From: JADFMN01 sp964529975
GTDB taxonomy: Bacteria; Armatimonadota; Fimbriimonadia; Fimbriimonadales; Fimbriimonadaceae
Reading direction: 5' to 3'
Assembly: GCA_964529975.1 (NCBI GenBank)
Contig: CAZGXW010000032.1
Location: forward strand, 1 to 28,662
Length of the DNA: 28,662 nt
In this document: positions 21,981 through 28,662 of the stretch, piece after piece
How positions within the stretch are numbered: the first letter of the stretch is position 1
Layout: the number at the start of each line of letters is the position of its first letter
The notes under the pieces: generated by a model
What the model was told of the DNA's origin: nothing
Databases searched by the model: none
What the model saw: the letters and a program-made list of their open reading frames with translations, nothing else
Program-made: the position numbers and the translations under genes

Positions 21981-23063
21981 ATGGGCGTCGCGCGAATCCT
22001 GCTCTTGATGGACAATCGCGGCGACGACAACTGGGGGAGTCAGGCCACGACCAACGCCCTGGTCGGACTCTTGGTCGAAAGGTTTCCAGGAGCGGAAGTT
22101 CGCGGGGTCCCTCGATCGAAGTGTAGGCCGAAGGGACAGATCAAGAGGTGGCTCGCGACGACGCTCGCTCCGGGGCTCATCGGCGAAAGTCCGTCGAACT
22201 GGGCGCTAGGCGCCTTGGCCTCGAGTTGGGAACGGGAGGTCAAGTGGGCGGACCTGGTCGTCGTGAACGGGGAGGGCACGCTTCATCCACAGCCGCAAGC
22301 CATTCGCTGGATCTGTGCCACCACGGCGCTCGTTCGCAGACACGCTAAGCCGCTCTGGGTCGTGAACTGCTCCCTCAAGTGTCGCGGAGACGAGACCGAG
22401 CCTCTCTTCCGGGCGTTTTTCATTGCGGCGGAGCACGTTGCTGCGCGAGAGCCAGTGTCTTTCGAAGAGATGAGGGCCGTTGGGATCGCGGCCACGCAGG
22501 CTGCGGACTGCGCCTTCCTCACACAGCCTGCTCCCGAAGATGAGACGCGCGAGATCCTTGATCGTGCGGGGGTCCGCCGCCCGTTTGCAGTCATGACCGG
22601 TTCGGCGTCCATCCATAAGTGGCCGCTTGGCCATCAACGTGAGGTCTTGCAGTCCCTGAAGGATCAAGGGTTGGACGTGCTCTACACCTTCTCGGACAGG
22701 CGGGACGCCGACAACGCGCGCTTGCTCGGCGACTTGCCGACCGTGAGCAACCACGAGGCGACATTCGCGCAGTTGACTACGATCCAGTCCCAGGCAGAGA
22801 TACTCGTCGGTGGCCGCTTCCATCCCACGATTCTTGCCGCGCTCGTCGGTACGCCGTTTGTCGCCGTGCCAAGCAATACGCACAAGATGTCGGGCCTCAT
22901 GCAGATGCTGGGGGCGGAGCAGTTGCTTTGCGACTTCACGACTTTAGATCGAGTCGTCCCGACGATCATGAGCGTTTTGCAGCACAGGGACGAGTGGTCG
23001 CGACGTCTGCGCGAGAGCGCGACGGCACAGGTCGATCAGGCAAAACTGAACGTCAAGACCTGA
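21981..23063 (+). CDS. Polysaccharide pyruvyl transferase family protein
   Basis: A 360-residue cytoplasmic protein of the CsaB/PS_pyruv_trans family, enzymes that transfer pyruvate from phosphoenolpyruvate to sugars of surface polymers. The N-terminal DNRGDDNWGSQATTNAL resembles the family's glycine-rich start, LVVNGEGTLHPQ follows, and the C-terminal GGRFHPTILAALVGTPFVAVPSNTHKMSGLM is the conserved block with the His pair. Family level is firm; the acceptor sugar is unknown. It is divergent from the PagL-like gene, both possibly acting on the envelope, and overlaps acnA by 11 nt at its 3' end. Confidence 0.88.
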   Translation: MGVARILLLMDNRGDDNWGSQATTNALVGLLVERFPGAEVRGVPRSKCRPKGQIKRWLATTLAPGLIGESPSNWALGALASSWEREVKWADLVVVNGEGTLHPQPQAIRWICATTALVRRHAKPLWVVNCSLKCRGDETEPLFRAFFIAAEHVAAREPVSFEEMRAVGIAATQAADCAFLTQPAPEDETREILDRAGVRRPFAVMTGSASIHKWPLGHQREVLQSLKDQGLDVLYTFSDRRDADNARLLGDLPTVSNHEATFAQLTTIQSQAEILVGGRFHPTILAALVGTPFVAVPSNTHKMSGLMQMLGAEQLLCDFTTLDRVVPTIMSVLQHRDEWSRRLRESATAQVDQAKLNVKT

Positions 23064-25725
23064 GCAGTTGCCTGAGGACGTACTGCAGGATCCCGCCGTT
23101 CTTGTAGTACTCGACTTCCATCGGTGTGTCGATGCGCACGAGCGCATCGAACTTCTTCGTCTCGCCACGGTCGTCGGTCGCGCGGACCGTGAGTCGGCGG
23201 TCCGCCGAAAAGCCGTTCATTAGAGCGTCGCCCAGTCCGATGACGGAGAACTCCTCATGACCTGTCAGACCCAACGATGCGACAGACTGGCCGTCGACGA
23301 ACTGGAGGGGAAGCACCCCCATGCCGACGAGGTTCGAACGATGGATGCGCTCGAAACTCTCGGCGATCACTGTCTTGACGCCTAGGAGGTTGGTGCCTTT
23401 TGCCGCCCAGTCCCGACTCGAGCCCGTTCCATACTCCTTGCCGGCAATCACGCAGAGCCCCTTGCCCTTGGCAAGATAGGTGTTCGAAGCATCGAAGATC
23501 GTCGTGACCTCACCGCCTGGCGGGCAGGTGGTAAAGCCTCCCTCTGTGCCGGGGGCCAACTGGTTGCGAAGCCGCACGTTGGCGAACGTTCCGCGGATCA
23601 TCACTTCGTGGTTGCCGCGACGTGCGCCGTACGAGTTGAAGAGATGGGGGCGCACTTCGTGCTCTGTCAGGTACTTTCCGGCCGGGGAATCCAGTTTGAT
23701 CGAGCCGGCAGGAGAAATGTGGTCGGTCGTGACCGAGTCACCTAGCACGGCAAGGCACGTCAGCCCGGTCAGATCCTCAAAGTAGGTCGCAGCGTCTGGC
23801 GACATGCCATCAAAGTAGGGTGCCTCCTTCACATAGGTGGACTCTGCATCCCACGCGTACCTCTCGCCACCCGAGACCGGGATGGACTTCCATTTCTCGT
23901 CACCGTCGAAGACGCTTGCGTACGACTTGGTAAACATCTCCCGCGTGATGTGCCTCTCGATAACGTCGGCGATCTCCTTTTGCGTCGGCCAAAGGTCTTT
24001 GAGCCTGACCTCTTGCCCGTCCTTGCCCGTGCCAATAACGTCGTTCGCGATATCGATGTCGATCGTCCCGGCGAGCGCGTACGCAACGACCAGCGGAGGA
24101 GACATGAGGTAGTTCGCCTTCACGTCCGGGCTGATGCGCCCTTCGAAGTTTCGATTCCCGCTGAGCGCGCTGACTACGGTCAGGTTCTTTTCGCGCACGA
24201 CAGAACCGACCTCCTCGGGCAACGGTCCACTATTGCCGATGCAAGTAGTGCACCCATAGCCCACGACGTTGTATCCGATCGCATCGAGATCTTCGAGAAG
24301 TCCGCTGGCTTCGAGGTAGTGCGTCACGACGCGCGAGCCAGGGGCGAGCGAAGTCTTGACCCAAGGCTTCGGCTTGAGGCCGAGCGCGCGAGCCTTGCGG
24401 GCTACGAGGGCCGCCGCGACCATCACGCTCGGGTTGCTTGTGTTCGTGCACGACGTGATGGCGGCGATAACGACGCTGCCGTGTGTGAGCGTGTCAGTCG
24501 CAGTTCTCTGCAGGACAGCCGTGCCACCGCCTTCCGATCCCGGCTTGGCATCGGGAAACGAAGCAAAGAACGAATCTCGCGCCTTGCTGAGCGGTGCGCG
24601 GTCTTGAGGGCGCTTTGGCCCGGCGACGCTCGGCTCGACTTCGGCCAGGTCGAGGGAAAGCACGCTTGTGTAGGTCGCTTCAGGCGAATCCGCCGTATGG
24701 AACACGTCTTGGTGCTTGGCATACTGCTCGACCGCTAGCACTTGGTCTTCGGGTCGCCCGCTGCGGCGCAGGTAGGCGAGCGTCTCGTCGTCTATGGGGA
24801 AGATCCCGCACGTCGCGCCGTACTCTGGCGCCATGTTCGCGATCGTTGCACGGTCAGCGAGCGGCATGTTGCCGATCCCTGGGCCGAAGAACTCCACGAA
24901 CTTGCCGACGACACCGTGCTTGCGGAGCATCTCCGTCACGGTAAGGACCAAGTCGGTCGCCGTCGTCCCTTCGCGCAACTTGCCCGAGATGCGGAAGCCC
25001 ACGACCTGCGGGATCAACATCGAGACCGGCTGGCCGAGCATCGCTGCTTCTGCCTCGATACCGCCAACACCCCAGCCAAGCACACCAAGTCCGTTGATCA
25101 TCGTGGTGTGGCTGTCCGTGCCCACAAGCGTGTCGAAGTACGCAGCGGAGTCGCGGAAGACAACGCGCGCCAAGTACTCCAAGTTGACCTGGTGACAGAT
25201 GCCGGTGTTGGGCGGCACGACCTTGAAGTTGTCGAACGCGCCTTGGCCCCACTTGAGGAACTGGTAGCGCTCTTGGTTGCGCTCGAACTCCATATCGAGG
25301 TTGATCTGGAGGGCAGCGTCGCTGCCATAGGCATCGACCTGCACAGAGTGGTCGATGACCAGTTCGACCGGCTGTAGGGGGTTGATCTTCTTTGGGTCGC
25401 CGCCCAGCCTAGCCATCGCGTCTCGCATCGAAGCCAAATCGACGACACAGGGCACACCGGTGAAGTCTTGGAGCAGCACTCGCGCCGGGGTGAAACTGAT
25501 CTCAGCATCGGGCTCGGCCGTCGGGTTCCAGGCAAGCAGGGCGTCGATGTCCTTCTTGCTGACCTTGACGCCGTCCTCGAGCCGCAGCAGGTTCTCAAGC
25601 AGGATCTTCAGCGAGAACGGCAGACGGTCGAGGTCGTGGCCTGCCTCCTTCAGCCTTTGGAACGACCAGACGTCGTAGTTCTTGCCTGCGAGTTCGAGTG
25701 TGGTCTTGGCTCCAAAGCTGTCCAT
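23053..25725 (-). CDS. acnA: Aconitate hydratase (AcnA type)
   Basis: An 890-residue monomeric aconitase that isomerises citrate to isocitrate in the TCA cycle. The [4Fe-4S] ligands are Cys426 (SCTNTSNP) and Cys492/Cys495 (GYGCTTCIGNSG). Residues 1-20 show the typical TLELAGKNYDVWSFQRL. The C-terminal swivel domain has GSSRDWAAKGTNLLGVK and the ERIHRSNLVGMGVLPLQF segment. Met at 25725 is preferred over the longer frame to 25836, whose extra 37 residues are not family-like and cover a divergent promoter region. A TAACCT box is 13 nt upstream. No other TCA gene is in the window. Confidence 0.97.
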   Translation of the reverse strand: MDSFGAKTTLELAGKNYDVWSFQRLKEAGHDLDRLPFSLKILLENLLRLEDGVKVSKKDIDALLAWNPTAEPDAEISFTPARVLLQDFTGVPCVVDLASMRDAMARLGGDPKKINPLQPVELVIDHSVQVDAYGSDAALQINLDMEFERNQERYQFLKWGQGAFDNFKVVPPNTGICHQVNLEYLARVVFRDSAAYFDTLVGTDSHTTMINGLGVLGWGVGGIEAEAAMLGQPVSMLIPQVVGFRISGKLREGTTATDLVLTVTEMLRKHGVVGKFVEFFGPGIGNMPLADRATIANMAPEYGATCGIFPIDDETLAYLRRSGRPEDQVLAVEQYAKHQDVFHTADSPEATYTSVLSLDLAEVEPSVAGPKRPQDRAPLSKARDSFFASFPDAKPGSEGGGTAVLQRTATDTLTHGSVVIAAITSCTNTSNPSVMVAAALVARKARALGLKPKPWVKTSLAPGSRVVTHYLEASGLLEDLDAIGYNVVGYGCTTCIGNSGPLPEEVGSVVREKNLTVVSALSGNRNFEGRISPDVKANYLMSPPLVVAYALAGTIDIDIANDVIGTGKDGQEVRLKDLWPTQKEIADVIERHITREMFTKSYASVFDGDEKWKSIPVSGGERYAWDAESTYVKEAPYFDGMSPDAATYFEDLTGLTCLAVLGDSVTTDHISPAGSIKLDSPAGKYLTEHEVRPHLFNSYGARRGNHEVMIRGTFANVRLRNQLAPGTEGGFTTCPPGGEVTTIFDASNTYLAKGKGLCVIAGKEYGTGSSRDWAAKGTNLLGVKTVIAESFERIHRSNLVGMGVLPLQFVDGQSVASLGLTGHEEFSVIGLGDALMNGFSADRRLTVRATDDRGETKKFDALVRIDTPMEVEYYKNGGILQYVLRQLLRS

Positions 25726-25738
25726 GGCGGCAACGGGA

Positions 25739-25744
25739 AGGTTA
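25739..25744 (-). promoter_or_regulatory. Possible -10 box (TAACCT) for acnA
   Basis: TAACCT lies 13 nt before the acnA ATG on the minus strand, implying a leader of only about 6 nt. Confidence 0.35.
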
Positions 25745-25800
25745 CCATCGGCAATTGTCCCGGAACGGGCCAGCGAAGGCTCCAATTCCGTGCAGCCCAA

Positions 25801-25810
25801 CCCCATGGGG
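25801..25810. promoter_or_regulatory. Palindrome CCCCATGGGG in the acnA divergent region
   Basis: A perfect 10-bp palindrome 4 bp upstream of the TACAAT box (25815), within the spacer of that promoter. Position suggests an operator; no regulator can be named. Confidence 0.35.
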
Positions 25811-25814
25811 CACG

Positions 25815-25820
25815 TACAAT
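25815..25820 (+). promoter_or_regulatory. -10 box (TACAAT) before the 684-residue exported protein
   Basis: TACAAT lies 15 nt before ATG 25836, giving a leader of about 8-9 nt without a Shine-Dalgarno site. Confidence 0.45.
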
Positions 25821-25835
25821 GGTTGCACCACTTCA

Positions 25836-27890
25836 ATGCTCGCCGCTACCTTCCTCAGTTGCCTTGTCCAGAGTCCGGCGAAGGTCGACGTGCGCCAACG
25901 CGCAGCCGTCGGCGAGGTCATGGTCCGAAGGCTAGGCGAGCAGTTCGGGGTCAAGATCACGACCGACCAGTCCCTGGCCGACGTGCCCCTGGTCTTTAGC
26001 GTCAAAAACGTGACCTTCGAAGAGTTCCGGGCATTAAGTGGCCCAGCCCTAGATGCGTCCTGGAAAGAGACGGACGACGGTTGGCTGCTCTTTAGAACGA
26101 GCGAGCAGACACGCGGTGAAGACGCCCGGTTCGTCGAACAGAGGAAGCAGCACCTCCGAAAGGAGATGTCCCAACTTGCCCCGCGCCCGCCAATGGACTC
26201 CAGGGCGCTCGAAGAACTTGCCCTCAAGGTCAAAGTCGCCTTCGACGACGACGTCATCGACCTCATGTTCGACAATGACGTCCTCGACGGAACGCAGGCG
26301 TTGCTCGAGTGTTGGTCCTCCCTGGGCCCCGACTATCTCGCGTCTCTACCGGTTGGTCGCCGCGTGACCTACTCGTCCGACGGCGTTGGCGGGACGAGGA
26401 GGCTCGATGCTCTCCAGTCGACGATCAAGCGCATGAGCGACGAGTTCGCCAGAGTCGAGAAGGAGTTCCGCCGCGTGGGCGCATGGGACCGGCTCTCAAG
26501 CCCCGGCATGGGTTACACAGCCGAGGAGTTCTTGCGCTACATAGGGGTCGGCAAGGCCGAACGCGCCGTGTTGCAGGTTGCAACCTACATCGACTACGTG
26601 GAACTGACTCTCACGGGCCTTGACAAGGACGGCAACGAAGTCGTGAGTCACTACGACACGATCGAGTGTTATGACTCCGAGTCGAGCCCGCTCCTCCGCG
26701 GAATCAAGGACCAGACACTGACGTTCTCGAAGGAGTCGATGCAGGTCAAGGCCTCGCTCATGTCGCTGTTCGTGGAGGAGTCGACAGAGCAATCGTCTGC
26801 CCCGTTCCTCGACTTCTTGGCGGCCTTTCCTGAAAAGGACTTGTTCAGCCTCGACGTCACCGACGCCTTGTTCGCGTTCGCCGATTCCCAGGGCGTTCCG
26901 GTCGCCGCAAGGCTCAGCGACGACATGTCGGAAGAACTTGGGCTCCTGTTCTTGGAACAGGACGGCGAAGACAAAGAGAGCATCAACCTCGTTTCAGCCC
27001 TGATATGGCTGGACGGCTACCACAGTTTTGCGAAGACCTCGGCGGGCGTCCTGGCGGTAAGTCCTGAGCGTCCCTACGGCCTGCAGACTGTCTTGCCCAG
27101 GAAGGCGATTGGAGAGTACGTGCGCGCAAACCGAGGGCACCCAAACATCGACGTCTCGCGCCTTCCGTCGCTCTTTCGACCACCTAGTTTTCCGGGCGGG
27201 ACCACAATGGCCGAAATCGCGCTTGTCGTCCATGACGACGAAGAGATGGTTTGGCGCGGCGCGCCCTACGTCCTCGTCGCATGGCAGTCTCTGACTGGGT
27301 CGCAGAAACTCCAAGCAGGCACCCGGCAAGGGGTCAATCTCCCCGTTAGCGCGACAGCGGCCCTGTTCCGACACCAACTGATCGAGGACGGTGTGAACTA
27401 CGGGACGTTCACGTCGCTCATCGACGGCCTGGACGACGAAGAGGAGTCGCATTCAGCGCTTCAAGACTTGATCTTTGCCGATATTGCCCCAGGGGTCTTC
27501 GACAAACTGCAGGCCAACATTCGGGCAGAAAACGCGACCATCGTGTTCATGGCTTCGGAAGGAGAGGAAGAGGCCGGGCAGGTCACGGCGGAAGACCTCG
27601 CCGATGCCTACAAATATTGGGAGGACGAAAAGGCAGGCGAAGGCAGAAGGAGGCTCCAAACCGCCCGGTTTCGCGTAGAAGCGGGGACCAAGGTCGTTGT
27701 CAGCGTGCTTACTCCGGTCGGCGTCGTGAGTTCGGAGGACGTCTGTGTCACAACAAACTCTGGCAGGGCCAACCTGAGGTTCGACCAATTGCCCGCAGAG
27801 TGGCGTCTGGAGTTCGAGCGCGAACTACGTCGCGCGCGCGACGGCGTCCCACAGTCAGGGTCTGTGGTCATCCGCCGGTCGATTGGCTGA
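25836..27890 (+). CDS. Exported protein of unknown function with N-terminal STN-like domain
   Basis: I do not recognise this 684-residue protein as a known family. It begins with a short hydrophobic stretch (MLAATFLSCLVQSP) that lacks basic residues. About residues 20-85 look like an STN (secretin/TonB short N-terminal) fold: LGEQFGVKITTDQSLADVPL then FEEFRALSGPALDASW. A charged helix follows (VEQRKQHLRKEM). The remaining 570 residues are acidic and without Cys pairs, transmembrane helices or catalytic motifs that I can place. The start at 25836 is preferred over GTG 25698, which lies inside acnA. A second exported protein at 28432 has a similar N-terminal pattern, so the two may be paralogues. 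Function is unknown. Confidence 0.7.
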   Translation: MLAATFLSCLVQSPAKVDVRQRAAVGEVMVRRLGEQFGVKITTDQSLADVPLVFSVKNVTFEEFRALSGPALDASWKETDDGWLLFRTSEQTRGEDARFVEQRKQHLRKEMSQLAPRPPMDSRALEELALKVKVAFDDDVIDLMFDNDVLDGTQALLECWSSLGPDYLASLPVGRRVTYSSDGVGGTRRLDALQSTIKRMSDEFARVEKEFRRVGAWDRLSSPGMGYTAEEFLRYIGVGKAERAVLQVATYIDYVELTLTGLDKDGNEVVSHYDTIECYDSESSPLLRGIKDQTLTFSKESMQVKASLMSLFVEESTEQSSAPFLDFLAAFPEKDLFSLDVTDALFAFADSQGVPVAARLSDDMSEELGLLFLEQDGEDKESINLVSALIWLDGYHSFAKTSAGVLAVSPERPYGLQTVLPRKAIGEYVRANRGHPNIDVSRLPSLFRPPSFPGGTTMAEIALVVHDDEEMVWRGAPYVLVAWQSLTGSQKLQAGTRQGVNLPVSATAALFRHQLIEDGVNYGTFTSLIDGLDDEEESHSALQDLIFADIAPGVFDKLQANIRAENATIVFMASEGEEEAGQVTAEDLADAYKYWEDEKAGEGRRRLQTARFRVEAGTKVVVSVLTPVGVVSSEDVCVTTNSGRANLRFDQLPAEWRLEFERELRRARDGVPQSGSVVIRRSIG

Positions 27891-27892
27891 CG

Positions 27893-27898
27893 TACACT
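27893..27898 (+). promoter_or_regulatory. -10 box (TACACT) before the single-pass membrane gene
   Basis: TACACT lies 9 nt before ATG 27908 and just 3 nt before ATG 27902, which favours the former as a leaderless start. Confidence 0.4.
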
Positions 27899-27907
27899 GA
27901 GATGGCT

Positions 27908-28384
27908 ATGGAGCAATTGCGCACCGAGCAGGCGGAGCGAATGACTCCCGCAGAGGCCGAAGAGGTCCTGCGGCGGTTCCGCGACGAAGAGGAGATGCGC
28001 CAACAGGAGATGGAGGCACAAGCCACCAACCCGACGGTCGCTGACCTCGCCGAAGGACTGGGAGTGCCCGCCGACCGGATCGCCGGCTTGCTAGCCCAGG
28101 TTCGGCGAGACTCGGTTCCGCCGCCCGCCCATGTCGCCCAACCGATCACGATCGGCGAGGCGCAGGCCGTTGTCGCACGGTCGAACCGCAACGCATGGGC
28201 CATCGCCTTGGCCGTGTTATTCGGAGCAGTCATGTTCCTGGCCGTAATCTCAGTCTTTATGTTCAGTTCGACGACAGTCGAGCAGCCAGCAATCGAGGCT
28301 CCGGCCCCGATCGAAACGACCACCCCCGAGCCTGGCGAGCCGACCACGATACCCGACGCCCGCGCACCACGACCGACGCGCTAA
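27908..28384 (+). CDS. Single-pass membrane protein, unknown function
   Basis: A 158-residue protein not assigned to a family. Residues 1-40 form a highly charged, probably helical segment (EAEEVLRRFRDEEEMRQQEME). Residues 43-67 (TVADLAEGLGVPADRIAGLLAQ) look like a small helical bundle of the UBA or HTH type. A single transmembrane helix spans about 96-119. A Pro/Thr/Glu-rich tail of about 38 residues follows. With the positive residues (RSNRN) just before the helix, the N-terminal part should be cytoplasmic and the tail outside. ATG 27908 or 27902 (MAMEQ) can start it. It lies 17 bp after the 684-residue protein gene and may be co-expressed. Confidence 0.65.
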   Translation: MEQLRTEQAERMTPAEAEEVLRRFRDEEEMRQQEMEAQATNPTVADLAEGLGVPADRIAGLLAQVRRDSVPPPAHVAQPITIGEAQAVVARSNRNAWAIALAVLFGAVMFLAVISVFMFSSTTVEQPAIEAPAPIETTTPEPGEPTTIPDARAPRPTR

Positions 28385-28394
28385 CTGGTTTCCG

Positions 28395-28408
28395 CCAGGT
28401 TCCAGGTT
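28395..28408 (+). repeat. Tandem CCAGGTT repeat touching a -10 box
   Basis: CCAGGTT occurs twice in direct succession (28395-28401 and 28402-28408); the last T is the first base of TATAAT. It could be a regulator or extended promoter site. Confidence 0.5.
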
Positions 28409-28413
28409 ATAAT
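28408..28413 (+). promoter_or_regulatory. Consensus -10 box TATAAT
   Basis: A perfect TATAAT, 18 nt before ATG 28432. Expected +1 is near 28420, immediately before the AGAGGGGA ribosome site (28421-28428). No -35 consensus at 17 bp. Confidence 0.6.
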
Positions 28414-28431
28414 TGATGCGAGAGGGGAACC

Positions 28432-28662
28432 ATGCTACTCGCGCTCTCATTGGCGGTCGCGTTCGGCAAAGCCGAGTCCACGTTCGACTTCGACCATCCG
28501 CCTGCTCCTGTGCCGGTCATCGTCGAGGCGCTTGGCAAAGAACTGGGCCGCAACCTCGTCGCAGACGAGAACTTGGCCGTCGACATCCTTATCGTCCACC
28601 TCGACGACGCCGACCCCGATAAGGCCCTCCAATGGATCGCCGAAGCCATCGAAGGGGAATGG
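28432..28662 (+). CDS. Exported protein with STN-like N-terminus (3' end outside window)
   Basis: An open frame of 77 codons runs off the window. It starts with ATG 4 nt after a strong GAGGGG ribosome site and a TATAAT promoter, so it is a well-expressed real gene. The N-terminus MLLALSLAVAFGKAES is a short signal-like segment. Residues about 30-77 (VEALGKELGRNLVADENLAV, then KALQWIAEAIEGEW) match the STN-like pattern of the protein at 25836: LGxxxG, a D-x-x-L-A turn and a closing Trp. The full function cannot be judged from the fragment; secretin-like, TonB-linked or solitary STN proteins are all possible. Confidence 0.7.
   Translation, partial: MLLALSLAVAFGKAESTFDFDHPPAPVPVIVEALGKELGRNLVADENLAVDILIVHLDDADPDKALQWIAEAIEGEW

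Noticed and set aside
25726..25836. 37-residue N-terminal extension of aconitase
   Set aside because: Cys-rich non-family sequence overlapping a divergent promoter; the AcnA N-terminus fits Met 25725.
25836..28662. Anti-phage defence island
   Set aside because: No nuclease, helicase, TIR, reverse transcriptase or toxin motif; the proteins look envelope-associated.

Overview
The window is a gene-dense stretch (about 60% GC) of a bacterial chromosome. It carries 25 recognisable protein genes, one incomplete at the right edge, and one tRNA gene. Diderm cell architecture is suggested by a PagL-like outer-membrane barrel, a pst phosphate importer with a lipoprotein binding protein, and several exported proteins. 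No protein fixes the taxonomy. The mixture (membrane FeS/CCG oxidoreductase, AcnA-type aconitase, DNRLRE/CARDB secreted protein, very short signal peptides, many TANNNT boxes 6-9 nt before start codons) would suit Armatimonadota (Fimbriimonadia-like), but this is inference and not proof.

Layout. 1-2063 (minus): serC and a ChaN-like protein, coupled by a TGATG overlap, with an intergenic repeat downstream; bases 1-64 could not be assigned. 2149-2859: a divergent, degenerate NodB-fold protein behind a strong hairpin. 2877-3026: a short repeat tract. 3058-5408: a five-helix FeS/CCG membrane oxidoreductase overlapping acpS. 5404-9090: a candidate Pho-box array, then pstS, pstC, pstA and a methyltransferase; pstB and phoU are absent. 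9100-11346: a large secreted modular protein, convergent with polA (11343-13931, minus). 14059-16530: a TfoX-N protein, a structured leader, pfkA overlapping a PfkB-family sugar-phosphate kinase, and tRNA-Leu(CAA). 16638-18508: a PrcB-like secreted protein and cinA. 18510-21937 (minus): an S9/DPP-IV-like peptidase, a DUF554 membrane protein and a PagL-like barrel. 21981-23063: a polysaccharide pyruvyl transferase-family protein. 23053-25725 (minus): acnA. 25836-28662: a 684-residue exported protein of unknown function, a single-pass membrane protein, and the start of another exported protein whose N-terminus resembles that of the 684-residue protein.

Most genes are housekeeping: serine synthesis, lipid carrier activation, glycolysis, TCA cycle, replication and repair, phosphate uptake, cofactor salvage. 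The parts that look least explained are (a) the right-hand cluster of exported STN-like proteins, (b) the apparent widespread use of leaderless transcripts, visible as TANNNT boxes at a near-constant 6-9 nt from about a dozen starts, and (c) structured leaders at pstC, pfkA and the NodB-like gene. I saw no CRISPR array, insertion sequence, prophage or recognisable defence system.
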